Of a stretch of 64,000 bases of DNA, positions 51,408 to 59,126 are shown one piece after another (position 1 is the first letter of the stretch; each line of letters opens with the position of its first letter). The position numbers and the translations under genes were made by a program. The notes beneath the pieces were generated by a model. The model was not told the origin of the DNA, ran no database searches, and saw nothing but the letters and a program-made list of their open reading frames with translations. Location: positions 146,077-210,076 of the forward strand of contig JAGXGE010000026.1 in assembly GCA_024637015.1 (NCBI GenBank), given 5' to 3'. This stretch comes from Aequorivita sp. (GTDB taxonomy: Bacteria; Bacteroidota; Bacteroidia; Flavobacteriales; Flavobacteriaceae).

Positions 51408-51438
51408 TTTATTAATATTCGTTTTTTTAGTATATTTG
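51408..51438 (+). promoter_or_regulatory. Promoter for a candidate small RNA
   Basis: TTTA (51408-51411), 19 bases, then TATATTTG (51431-51438): the spacing and -7 element fit the Bacteroidota consensus TTTG-N19-TAnnTTTG with one -33 mismatch. No gene follows on the plus strand, only a short structured stretch and a terminator. Confidence 0.6.
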
Positions 51439-51440
51439 AG

Positions 51441-51506
51441 GTAAGCCACGGGCTTATTTCTCCCCAATTAATATGATAAAACCCGCACTTTATTGGTGCG
51501 GGTTTT
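51441..51506 (+). ncRNA. Candidate ~66-nt small RNA
   Basis: Directly after the promoter-like element the sequence forms a perfect hairpin TAAGCC-ACG-GGCTTA (51442-51456), an unpaired C/T-rich stretch TTTCTCCCCAATTAATATG (51457-51475), and a strong terminator hairpin. There is no room for a protein. This promoter-hairpin-linker-terminator layout is typical of small regulatory RNAs. It might belong to a conserved flavobacterial RNA family such as Flavo-1, but I cannot confirm that here. The start site is estimated from the -7 element. Confidence 0.5.
51477..51506 (+). terminator. Terminator of the candidate small RNA, probably bidirectional
   Basis: AAAACCCGCAC pairs with GTGCGGGTTTT around TTTATTG, with T residues after it and, on the opposite strand, TTTTAT. 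It can also end the minus-strand STAS transcript. Confidence 0.88.
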
Positions 51507-51547
51507 TGAATTAAAGGATTGAAGTTAATTCATTTTTATCGAAAATA

Positions 51548-51868
51548 TTAATAAACAGATTTATTATTGTTTCTGGGGATTTTATTATAAAAAGGAATGC
51601 CAACAAAGGAGAAGATTAGTTTCACCATTTCATTTTCCTTACAGAATAATATAATTTCCTTGTTGTTTTCCTTTGCTTTTTCCGAAGCTATATAAAGCAT
51701 ATATGCTCCCGCAGCATCAAACTTTTCCAATGGATCCAAATCTACTATCAAAGATTGGGTTCTGTCCAGAGCAGATTCAATGCGGTATTGAACTTCAGAT
51801 AAATTACCGCTGTATAATTTACCTTCTAAACTTAAAAACTGATTGGTTAAAAAACTGTGTAATGGCAT
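51548..51868 (-). CDS. STAS domain protein (anti-sigma antagonist-like)
   Basis: A 106-residue protein with the STAS fold: SLEGKLYSGNLSEVQYRIES, then LIVDLDPLEKFDAAGAYMLY and KENNKEIILFCKENEMVKLI. STAS proteins bind anti-sigma factors or act in transporters such as MlaB. The usual phospho-acceptor motif D-S-S-G reads D-A-A-G here, so it cannot be switched off by the classic serine phosphorylation; a structural or MlaB-like role is as likely as sigma control. No Mla, anti-sigma or kinase gene is adjacent. It is monocistronic and divergent from the ABC-F gene. Confidence 0.78.
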   Translation of the reverse strand: MPLHSFLTNQFLSLEGKLYSGNLSEVQYRIESALDRTQSLIVDLDPLEKFDAAGAYMLYIASEKAKENNKEIILFCKENEMVKLIFSFVGIPFYNKIPRNNNKSVY

Positions 51869-52090
51869 GCCAAGTGATTAAAAGTTAAAGATCACATAGG
51901 TTTTGCGTAGGAATTTAAGGGCAAATTTTATTGGGAGCTTAATAAGTTGTGAATTTACAAAATATAAACAAAAAAATTGCTGCTTCCACTGTGCGAAGAT
52001 GGCTACCTAATAAAGAAAAGTTGAAGTTTTATTCCTTCAAAACTTTAAGCAAGTTCTGTTCAAATTGATTCACAATCCACTTCTTTTTAA

Positions 52091-52098
52091 TAGTTTTG
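52091..52098 (+). promoter_or_regulatory. Candidate -7 element for the ABC-F gene
   Basis: TAGTTTTG matches TAnnTTTG, 18 bases before the ATG at 52117; a TTG lies at 52065-52067, slightly farther upstream than the usual 19 bases. Confidence 0.42.
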
Positions 52099-52116
52099 CA
52101 GCCTTAAAAATTTGAT

Positions 52117-53754
52117 ATGATTTCAATAGACGGTTTAGCGGTTGAGTTTAGTGGCGATACGCTTTTTAGCGATGTTACCTTTGTGGTAAACGAGAATGAC
52201 AAAATTGCCCTGATGGGAAAAAACGGCGCGGGAAAAAGCACGATGATGAAGATAATCGCCGGCGTGCAAAAACCTACACGAGGAAACGTTCGTGCGCCAA
52301 AAGATGCCGTTATTGCTTATTTGCCGCAGCATTTGCTTACCAATGATAATTGCACCGTTTTTGAGGAGGCTTCCAAAGCCTTTAAGCAGATTTTTGAGAT
52401 GCGGGACGAAATGGATCATTTAAACAAAGAACTTGAAACCCGTACCGATTATGAAAGTGATGATTATATGAACATCATCACCAAAGTAGCGGAGTTAGGT
52501 GAAAAGTATTATGCGCTTGAAGAAATAAACTATGAAGCCGAAGTGGAAAAAGCCCTTCGTGGCCTCGGTTTCAAAAGAAGTGATCTGCACCGTCAAACTT
52601 CAGAATTCAGTGGTGGCTGGCGTATGCGGATTGAATTGGCGAAACTGTTGCTTCAAAAACCGGATTTGATTCTTCTGGATGAGCCCACAAACCATGTAGA
52701 TATTGAATCAGTTATTTGGTTGGAAGATTTTTTGCTGAACAAAGCAAAAGCCGTAATCGTTATTTCGCATGACAGAAAATTTATAGATAATATCACTAAC
52801 CGAACCATTGAGGTTACGATGGGGCGGATTTACGATTATAAAGCTAACTACAGCCATTACTTGCAATTGCGTGCCGATAGAAGGGCACATCAAATAAAAG
52901 CTTACGAAGAGCAACAAAAATTCATTGCAGAAACCCAACAATTTATTGATCGTTTTAAAGGCACATACTCCAAAACCAATCAAGTAAATTCTCGAGAAAA
53001 GATGCTTGAAAAATTGCAGGTAATTGAAATTGATGAGATTGATACTTCAGCTTTGGCGCTTCGGTTTCCGCCTGCACAACGCAGTGGCGATTATCCAGTT
53101 GTTGCGGAAGGTCTTACAAAAAAATACGGTGACCTCGTGGTTTTTAAAGATGCCAATATGAGCATTTCCCGTGGTCAAAAAGTGAGTTTTGTTGGAAGAA
53201 ATGGCGAAGGAAAATCCACAATGATAAAAGCCATTATGGGGGAAATTGATTTTGAGGGAAACTGCGCTTTGGGCCACAATGCTAAAGTTGGTTATTTTGC
53301 CCAAAACCAAGCTGCCCTTCTAGATAAGGATCTTACCGTTTTCCAAACCGTGGATGAGGTTGCCAAAGGCGAAATCCGAAACCAGATAAAAAATATTCTC
53401 GGTCGTTTTATGTTCAGTGGCGATGATATCGACAAAAAAGTGGGATTGCTTTCCGGAGGTGAAAAAACGCGTTTGGCAATGGTGAAATTATTGTTGGAAC
53501 CCGTAAATGTTTTGATTCTCGATGAGCCTACAAACCACTTAGATTTGAAGTCGAAAGATGTGCTTAAAGAAGCGTTGCTCCAGTTTGATGGAACGTTGAT
53601 TTTGGTTTCCCACGATCGCGATTTCCTGCAGGGACTTTCCGAAAAAGTCTTTGAATTTAAAGACAAACGTGTGATTGAACATTTTGAAAGCATAGACGAT
53701 TTCCTTCAGCGCAATAGAATTGAGAATTTGAAGGAGATTGATTTGAAGGTTTAA
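52117..53754 (+). CDS. ABC-F family ribosome-associated ATPase (YbiT/YkpA-type)
   Basis: A 545-residue cytoplasmic protein with two fused nucleotide-binding domains and no membrane segments. Domain 1 has Walker A GKNGAGKST, signature FSGGWRMRIELA and Walker B LILLDEPTNHVD; domain 2 has GRNGEGKST, LSGGEKTRLAM and LILDEPTNHLD. The charged linker (about 240-310) with QFIDRFKGTYSKTNQVNSREK is the P-site tRNA interaction motif region. ABC-F proteins act in the ribosomal E site to control elongation or relieve stalling. Length and the absence of a long C-terminal tail fit the YbiT-like branch rather than Uup or EttA. Confidence 0.94.
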   Translation: MISIDGLAVEFSGDTLFSDVTFVVNENDKIALMGKNGAGKSTMMKIIAGVQKPTRGNVRAPKDAVIAYLPQHLLTNDNCTVFEEASKAFKQIFEMRDEMDHLNKELETRTDYESDDYMNIITKVAELGEKYYALEEINYEAEVEKALRGLGFKRSDLHRQTSEFSGGWRMRIELAKLLLQKPDLILLDEPTNHVDIESVIWLEDFLLNKAKAVIVISHDRKFIDNITNRTIEVTMGRIYDYKANYSHYLQLRADRRAHQIKAYEEQQKFIAETQQFIDRFKGTYSKTNQVNSREKMLEKLQVIEIDEIDTSALALRFPPAQRSGDYPVVAEGLTKKYGDLVVFKDANMSISRGQKVSFVGRNGEGKSTMIKAIMGEIDFEGNCALGHNAKVGYFAQNQAALLDKDLTVFQTVDEVAKGEIRNQIKNILGRFMFSGDDIDKKVGLLSGGEKTRLAMVKLLLEPVNVLILDEPTNHLDLKSKDVLKEALLQFDGTLILVSHDRDFLQGLSEKVFEFKDKRVIEHFESIDDFLQRNRIENLKEIDLKV

Positions 53755-53864
53755 TTGTTTGAGAAGTATTGGATGCTTTTATACTTTGGCGAAAGTAGAA
53801 CTATAAATTTTCGGTATAAATCTTGCAACGTTTATTTGATATTTGATTCTAAACAGGAATGATT

Positions 53865-54368
53865 ATGAAAGTCAATAACATTTTATTTATAGCACTAGTT
53901 TGTTTTATACTCGGAAATGCTTCAGCCCAAGAAAAAAATATAAAAACAAATACGGAACAAGAAACTGTTGATACCAGCAGCATTGGAAACTTATTGAATT
54001 CCAAAACTTTTGAATTCATAGCCAACACTGTATTTCCAATCACCGGAAGTCCAAAAAATTTGGTGGGTAGCGGTTATTCCGTCACCTTTTCTCCAGAAAT
54101 GATTATCAGCAACATGCCTTTTTACGGAAGGGCCTATAGCGGCATGGCTTTGGGTCGCGACAAAGGAATGCGATTTCAGGGAAAACCAGAAAATTTTATT
54201 GTTGAAAAGAACAATGAATATCAAGTAAAGGCATCTGTGAATGGAGAAAGTGACACCTATTCCATCTCAATTTCCGTTAGCAGTTCCGGCTTTGCTACTC
54301 TTGCTATTAGCAGTAATGACCGAGGTGTTATATCTTATCAAGGTGAAATTGTAAAAGTTCAAAAATAA
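53865..54368 (+). CDS. DUF4251 family exported protein
   Basis: A 167-residue protein with a signal peptide (about 1-21, ending ASAQ) and a DUF4251 domain: LLNSKTFEFIANTVFPITGS, then GSGYSVTFSPEMIISNMPFY and GRAYSGMALGRDKGMRF. This family is common in Bacteroidota as small periplasmic proteins of unknown function, all-beta by appearance. The ATG at 53865 starts the signal peptide; another ATG six bases upstream is in frame. It lies 110 bases after the ABC-F gene and 52 before the PH-domain gene. Confidence 0.85.
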   Translation: MKVNNILFIALVCFILGNASAQEKNIKTNTEQETVDTSSIGNLLNSKTFEFIANTVFPITGSPKNLVGSGYSVTFSPEMIISNMPFYGRAYSGMALGRDKGMRFQGKPENFIVEKNNEYQVKASVNGESDTYSISISVSSSGFATLAISSNDRGVISYQGEIVKVQK

Positions 54369-54420
54369 CTTTACAAAAATCTAACAATTCAAAAAATCAA
54401 ATAATCCAACATTCTAAACA

Positions 54421-54798
54421 ATGAGTTTATTCAGCAAAATATTGGGAAACTCCAGTGAGGTTTCCGCAGAAAATCTGAACAAAAAATACGGGCGTCTTTT
54501 AATTGAGGGCGAAGTGGTTGAACTGGGTTTTTCCCTTTTCCGGGATGTGTTTATGTTTACAAACAAACGCTTGATTTTAATTGATGTACAAGGCTTGACG
54601 GGCAGTAAGGCCGAATATAAATGCCTTCCTTATAAACATATTTCAAGGTTTTCGTTGGAAACCGCAGGAACTTTTGATCTAGATGCTGAACTTAAAATCT
54701 GGATTTCCAGTGAAGATTTGCCCACGGTGAGCAAAAAATTCAATAAAAGCATTGATATTTACGAAGTACAGAAATATTTAGCAGCGAAGGTTTTATAA
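54421..54798 (+). CDS. Bacterial PH domain protein
   Basis: A 125-residue cytoplasmic protein matching the bacterial pleckstrin-homology (bPH_1, YvbH-like) family: GEVVELGFSLFRDVFMFTNK, RLILIDVQGLTGSKAEYKCL, then PYKHISRFSLETAGTFDLDA and a final helix DIYEVQKYLA. It has no signal peptide or membrane span. Role unknown; the family forms oligomeric rings in some bacteria. Its last 6 bases overlap the convergent DUF3037 gene. Confidence 0.85.
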   Translation: MSLFSKILGNSSEVSAENLNKKYGRLLIEGEVVELGFSLFRDVFMFTNKRLILIDVQGLTGSKAEYKCLPYKHISRFSLETAGTFDLDAELKIWISSEDLPTVSKKFNKSIDIYEVQKYLAAKVL

Positions 54799-55176
54799 AA
54801 CCAATTCCCCAAAAAGACGTTGCAAAGTAGCATCCAAATCATTGCTAAATCCATTATGAGGGCGCGAAGTTTGTAATGAAGAACTGCGCTGCGCCGTAAG
54901 CCATCGGAATCTATCCGGTTTTTCCCATGCTGCCACGGGGCCACCATCTTTGGAGCCGGAACAAATTTTTTCGAAGGCTTTCAAATTATTTTCAATCTCT
55001 TCCACTTCCAGTTCGCAGGAAAAGAGTTTTAGTTTTTCGGTATCAATTTGGTGTTTGCAATTCAAGTATTTAGCCCCTTTGCTGAAAAGAATTATTCCAA
55101 CATTTAGGAATTCCTCACGTTCCACGCGGGGTACCAAACGTATTACCGCATATTCATACAAGTCTTTCCCGGGCAT
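54793..55176 (-). CDS. DUF3037 family protein
   Basis: A 127-residue protein of the DUF3037 family: YEYAVIRLVPRVEREEFLNV, GIILFSKGAKYLNCK, then WLTAQRSSSLQTSRPHNGF near the C-terminus. Its function is unknown. Its start overlaps the end of the upstream HipA-like kinase gene by 23 bases, so the pair is translationally coupled and should work together. Pairing of DUF3037 with a HipA-like kinase recurs in bacteria as far as I recall, which supports a two-component module such as a toxin-antitoxin or a substrate-modifying unit. Confidence 0.85.
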   Translation of the reverse strand: MPGKDLYEYAVIRLVPRVEREEFLNVGIILFSKGAKYLNCKHQIDTEKLKLFSCELEVEEIENNLKAFEKICSGSKDGGPVAAWEKPDRFRWLTAQRSSSLQTSRPHNGFSNDLDATLQRLFGELVL

Positions 55177-55951
55177 CCTGAATCTGTTTTACAAAGTTAT
55201 TTGAATGGTTTCTTCGCTGTACTAAAAATTGAAAATAAACGTCCCTTATTGCTTCAGCTTCCATTTCCGAACCTTCCCAATCTAGCCAATCCGATGGGAT
55301 GAGGTTTGTTATTTCCCTGAGTTTTTCATCGGGAAGAAGTATTGACATTTCATCATTGACTTTTTCAACTAATGTTGCTTGGGGCAACAAAACATGGTCT
55401 TTTATATATGGAAAAGGACTTAGGGCCGCATTTTCCCAATTGTCCCACGAATGCTGAAAATAGAAAGTAGCACCGTGATCTATTAGCCACAGTTCTTTAT
55501 GCCAAATGAGCATATTGGTATTTTTTACGGTGCGGTCTATATTGGTTGTGAATGCATCCAGCCAAACAATTTTCGAAGCTAGATGTTCATCCACTTGAGT
55601 TACAACGGGGTCAAATGTAAGGGCACCCGAAAGAAAATGGAACGCCAAATTTAGTCCGCGGCTTCCCTTTAAAAGATCCTGAATTTCCTCATCGCCTTCA
55701 CTGCGGCCGAAAGCTTCGTCGAGATTGGCGAAAACCAATTCAGGCACCTTTAGTCCCAATGTTCTTGCAATTTCACCACCCAATAACTCCGCAATCAAAG
55801 CTTTTACACCGTGTCCAGCACCTCGAAACTTTAAAACGTATTTAAAATCATCATCCGCTTCGGCCAAAGCTGGCAACGAGCCACCTTCGCGCAAAGGCGT
55901 AATATAGCGTGTAACGTTTACAGTGCGAAGTTCTATTTTAGTGTTTTTCAT
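55154..55951 (-). CDS. HipA-like kinase domain protein
   Basis: A 265-residue protein with a HipA-like/PI3-4-kinase-type fold: VLKFRGAGHGVKALIAELLG (Lys of the N-lobe and Gly-rich part), WLDAFTTNIDRTVKNTNML (catalytic-loop D and N) and LWLIDHGATFYFQ (metal-binding Asp of the DFG-equivalent). It is much shorter than HipA (about 440) and lacks the N-subdomain 1. Start: ATG 55951 in place of the GTG one codon upstream. It overlaps DUF3037 downstream and lies 18 bases after the sulfotransferase gene on the same strand, so three genes may form one operon. The substrate is unknown. Confidence 0.83.
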   Translation of the reverse strand: MKNTKIELRTVNVTRYITPLREGGSLPALAEADDDFKYVLKFRGAGHGVKALIAELLGGEIARTLGLKVPELVFANLDEAFGRSEGDEEIQDLLKGSRGLNLAFHFLSGALTFDPVVTQVDEHLASKIVWLDAFTTNIDRTVKNTNMLIWHKELWLIDHGATFYFQHSWDNWENAALSPFPYIKDHVLLPQATLVEKVNDEMSILLPDEKLREITNLIPSDWLDWEGSEMEAEAIRDVYFQFLVQRRNHSNNFVKQIQDARERLV

Positions 55952-55969
55952 CACTTTGCAAAAATAGGT

Positions 55970-56821
55970 TTATTCTGAAAAGGGGAAAGCTATTTTCTGA
56001 AAACTCTTTGCGTCATATTTGACCATCTCATCTGCAGCTTCTAGTTCCTCTTTGGAATAATCCAATTCGAAATGTGGAAGTATCTTACTTTCAAACTCCG
56101 AAATAAAAGAAGGATATTCTATAAATTTATTTTTTCCGAAGTGAGCTTTTGCAGCGCAACTTTTATGTGCCTCAACCATTGCTGAAAGATACTTTTCAAA
56201 TGATTCAATCTCTTTTTTATTACCCAAAAAATGATCCTGAAGTACAGTTGTGGGATGATAAAACCATTCCACAAAACCACGGCCCGATTTGTAAAGACTT
56301 TGAACGACATCTTCTGTTTTTCTGTGAATAAAAATCCAAGGTACTTCTGGATATGCTTTTTGAAAAAGTTCGATAAAGAAAATATTCCAAGAGGTAAGTT
56401 TAAAGATAACTTGTTCTGCTTCCCCCAACGGTTTTAAATAGTCCGAAATTATAGTTTTTAGGTTTTTCAAAAGTGTTGTTTCCTCCAACTTATAAAACAC
56501 AGCAGAAAGCAACAACCCATTTATTGCTTCCGTTTCAGAGACAATGCGAGTCTTTTTTGAGGCTCCGATCATATTGGACAGCAGGGTTGAACCGCAATGT
56601 GAAGTGTGAAAAATAAAACCTTTCAGATTTAGGGATTCGGGGTTTATAGAAGTGGTTTTATCTACAAGTTCAAGAGTTTTGCGCTCCGAATTCATTGGTC
56701 GAACCAAAGAAATAGCATCATTAAAAAAAGGATAATCAAAAACTTCCGCTGGTAATTTTTCGCAGATAGTAATGGGTTTTTGATTTACTTGCGTATAAAC
56801 AGGAAAATAAAGTTTTTTCAA
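55970..56821 (-). CDS. Sulfotransferase family protein
   Basis: A 283-residue P-loop protein resembling sulfotransferases: the 5'-PSB-type loop FIFHTSHCGSTLLSNMIG (about 70-87, H-x-S-x-C-G-S-T) binds the PAPS phosphosulfate, and IFIHRKTEDVVQSLYKSGRG (about 165-184) carries the 3'-phosphate-binding Arg and Ser. It would transfer sulfate to an unknown acceptor. Translation starts at TTG 56819-56821, since no upstream ATG is in frame. It is divergent from the DUF3124 gene and lies first in a possible operon with the HipA-like and DUF3037 genes. Confidence 0.75.
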   Translation of the reverse strand: MKKLYFPVYTQVNQKPITICEKLPAEVFDYPFFNDAISLVRPMNSERKTLELVDKTTSINPESLNLKGFIFHTSHCGSTLLSNMIGASKKTRIVSETEAINGLLLSAVFYKLEETTLLKNLKTIISDYLKPLGEAEQVIFKLTSWNIFFIELFQKAYPEVPWIFIHRKTEDVVQSLYKSGRGFVEWFYHPTTVLQDHFLGNKKEIESFEKYLSAMVEAHKSCAAKAHFGKNKFIEYPSFISEFESKILPHFELDYSKEELEAADEMVKYDAKSFQKIAFPFSE

Positions 56822-56920
56822 ATTTGATTACTTCAATTAATTCAGGGGAAACTACAAAATGTGATTCAAAAGCTAACAAAAATTAAAAGGAGAATTACTA
56901 TTTTTCATTTAACTTTGAAA

Positions 56921-57463
56921 ATGGTGAAAAAATTCTTTAAAATATCACAGATTACAAGTCTATTATTTCTTTTCGGAATCTTTACTGCCTGTATTGAGTC
57001 AAAGGAAATAAGCTCTTACCATGACAATCATTGGGAAGATCATTATGTTAAATCCGAAACCTCTGGGCCACAGAAAGATTCCTTGCAAAACGGGAAAACC
57101 TATTTGAGCATCTATTCGCACATCTACAGTTTTTCGCTGGAAAAATCACAGAATCTAACTGCAATGGTCAGTTTGCGGAATGTGAGCGATGCCGATACAA
57201 TCTACATTTCAAAAGCAGATTATTATAACACCAACGGTCAATTGATTCGCCATTACTTCAAAAAACCTATTTATCTAAAACCATTGGAAACCGTTGAAAT
57301 CGTTATAGATGAAGCCGATGAGAAGGGCGGTAGCGGTGCCAATTTCATTTTTGAATGGTCTTCAAAACCTGAAACCCCCGAACCACTTTTTGAAGCAATA
57401 ATGACTTCGCTTAGAGGATCGCAGGGATTGAGTTTTACTACTCAAGGAAGAAGAATTGATTGA
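56921..57463 (+). CDS. DUF3124 family lipoprotein
   Basis: A 180-residue lipoprotein with signal peptide MVKKFFKISQITSLLFLFGI ending in TAC (lipidated Cys about residue 24). The mature part is a DUF3124 domain: YLSIYSHIYSF, LTAMVSLRNVSDADTIYISK, ADYYNTNGQLIRHYFKKPIY and GGSGANFIFEW, then the QGLSF end. Function unknown. The ATG at 56921 is chosen over a GTG 60 bases upstream because it starts the signal peptide. TAACTTTG lies at 56911-56918, too close to this start to be a normal promoter unless the transcript is nearly leaderless. Confidence 0.83.
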   Translation: MVKKFFKISQITSLLFLFGIFTACIESKEISSYHDNHWEDHYVKSETSGPQKDSLQNGKTYLSIYSHIYSFSLEKSQNLTAMVSLRNVSDADTIYISKADYYNTNGQLIRHYFKKPIYLKPLETVEIVIDEADEKGGSGANFIFEWSSKPETPEPLFEAIMTSLRGSQGLSFTTQGRRID

Positions 57464-57616
57464 AAGTTTGAAATACGAAATTAAAAGCACGAGCGACAAG
57501 CGAAGAGCGAAGAGGAAAAAGCGAAGAGGGGGCTTTATTTTGAAATCGAGAACAACTCCCAAATCCTAAATTAAGTAATCCCGAATTATCGAATTACAAA
57601 TCCCAATAGTTTTTGT

Positions 57617-57624
57617 TATTTTTG
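57617..57624 (+). promoter_or_regulatory. Candidate -7 element for yaaA
   Basis: TATTTTTG matches TAnnTTTG and ends 15 bases before the yaaA ATG; no clear -33 box. Confidence 0.42.
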
Positions 57625-57639
57625 AAGAAAAAGAATTGA

Positions 57640-58401
57640 ATGAAAATAGTAGTTTCCCCCGCCAAGACGCTGGATTTTGAATCCAAACTTCCTACCACCC
57701 GTGCTACTCAGCCCAAATTTTTGGAAGAAGCAGAAATGATAAACAATAAACTGGAGCGAAAAAGCAAAAAGGCTATCGGCAAGTTGATGGACATCAGCGA
57801 TAAATTGTCGGAGCTCAATTACCAACGCTATAAAGAGTTCAACACACCTTTTACAAAACAGAATGCCCGTCCCGCTGTTTATGCCTTTGCTGGGGACGTT
57901 TACACAGGTTTGGATGCTTACACAATTCCTTCTGAGAAAATTGATCTTTTGCAGAATTCGCTTCGTATTCTCTCGGGAATGTACGGTCTATTGCGTCCAT
58001 TGGATTTAATTCAGCCCTATCGTTTGGAGATGGGTACAAAACTTCCTGTAAATCGTAAAAAAGATTTGCATTCTTTTTGGAAAAAAATTCTCACTGAGGC
58101 CTTGAACGAAGAGCTGGAAGACGATGAGCTTTTCTTAAATCTGGCAAGTGTGGAATATTTTAACGCCATTGACGAAAAGAAACTGAAAGTGCCTGTAATT
58201 TCTCCAGTTTTCAAAGATTTTAAAAACGGTGAATTGAAAATAATCTCTTTCTTCGCCAAAAAAGCCCGTGGCAGTATGACCCGTTTTGCCATCGATAAGA
58301 ATGTAAAAACCTTAGATGAATTAAAGGCGTTTGATTATGATGGATATGGGTATAGTGAAGAATATACAGAGAAGGGGAATGAGCCGGTTTTTATTCGATG
58401 A
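57640..58401 (+). CDS. yaaA: Peroxide stress protein YaaA
   Basis: A 253-residue member of the UPF0246/DUF328 family. The start [20 protein letters not shown] is diagnostic, followed by [54 protein letters not shown] and the C-terminal [13 protein letters not shown]. In E. coli YaaA limits iron-driven damage during hydrogen peroxide stress and binds DNA; the same role is assumed here. Full length. It has its own promoter-like element and is followed by a 14-base tandem repeat. Confidence 0.94.
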   Translation: MKIVVSPAKTLDFESKLPTTRATQPKFLEEAEMINNKLERKSKKAIGKLMDISDKLSELNYQRYKEFNTPFTKQNARPAVYAFAGDVYTGLDAYTIPSEKIDLLQNSLRILSGMYGLLRPLDLIQPYRLEMGTKLPVNRKKDLHSFWKKILTEALNEELEDDELFLNLASVEYFNAIDEKKLKVPVISPVFKDFKNGELKIISFFAKKARGSMTRFAIDKNVKTLDELKAFDYDGYGYSEEYTEKGNEPVFIR

Positions 58402-58434
58402 GTTATGAGTTCAGAGTTATGAGTTCAGAGTTCA
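58400..58434 (+). repeat. 14-base tandem repeat
   Basis: GAGTTATGAGTTCA occurs twice in tandem, then a half copy GAGTTCA. It starts within the yaaA stop codon and fills the gap to the next gene. Confidence 0.8.
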
Positions 58435-58464
58435 AAAATTGTTAATCTTCAGGCGTAAATCCCG

Positions 58465-59124
58465 TTGTTTCACCACATCCATCCATACCCGCCTTTTATT
58501 CCCGAAAACGCAACCAAACTAATTGTCGGCACTTTGCCGCCGCCAAGATTTACAACCGGTGAATTAAAAGAGGGGGATGTAGATTTTTGCTATGGCAGCC
58601 GTGACGGACAATTGTGGATAATTTTGGACAGGATTTTCGGTTTAAATTTAAAGTTTGAAACCACCGCCGAAGCCATAAAACAACGCGAACATTTTCTTAT
58701 AAAACGAGGCATTGGTATTTGCGATATAGTTGCTTCCGCCAGACGGGAAAAAGTGGATGCTTCTGATATTGGCATGTTGGAAGTGGAATTACGTGATTTG
58801 GTTGCCGTACTTCAGCAAAATGAAAAGATTGACACCTTACTTTTCACGGGGGGCAATAGCAAAAACGGCCCAGAATATTTCTTCCGAAGAAAACTGAAAG
58901 AATATACTATTCCCCTAAAACTGGTCTCTAACAAAGTGCCGCGAATTCATTCATTTCAAATGCCAGATAACGGCAGAACTGTAAAAACCGTTTCTTTGAT
59001 TGCACCTTCTGGAGCAGCAAATAGAGCTGTGGGCAGCCTTTTGGATTACAAAAAAATGAAAGACGAATTTCCCGAAAAAACCACTATCGATTTTCGGGTA
59101 GAGCAGTACCGTCCATTTTTTTGA
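58465..59124 (+). CDS. Uracil-DNA glycosylase family protein
   Basis: A 219-residue protein resembling UDG-superfamily members of Bacteroidota: KLIVGTLPPPRF (about 18-29) at the position of the GEAPG-type motif, FCYGSRDGQLWIILDRIFGL, and an IVASARREK segment after GIGICD. The catalytic residue typical of UDG cannot be fixed by eye, and activity on uracil is not certain; mismatch or other base excision is possible. Translation starts at TTG 58465 (MFHHIHPYPPFIPENATKL). It converges on the next gene, with only 2 bases between stop codons. Confidence 0.75.
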   Translation: MFHHIHPYPPFIPENATKLIVGTLPPPRFTTGELKEGDVDFCYGSRDGQLWIILDRIFGLNLKFETTAEAIKQREHFLIKRGIGICDIVASARREKVDASDIGMLEVELRDLVAVLQQNEKIDTLLFTGGNSKNGPEYFFRRKLKEYTIPLKLVSNKVPRIHSFQMPDNGRTVKTVSLIAPSGAANRAVGSLLDYKKMKDEFPEKTTIDFRVEQYRPFF

Positions 59125-59126
59125 AA

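Noticed and set aside
55154..55951. Canonical HipBA toxin-antitoxin
   Set aside because: No HipB-like helix-turn-helix gene is adjacent and the kinase is far shorter than HipA; only HipA-like is supported.
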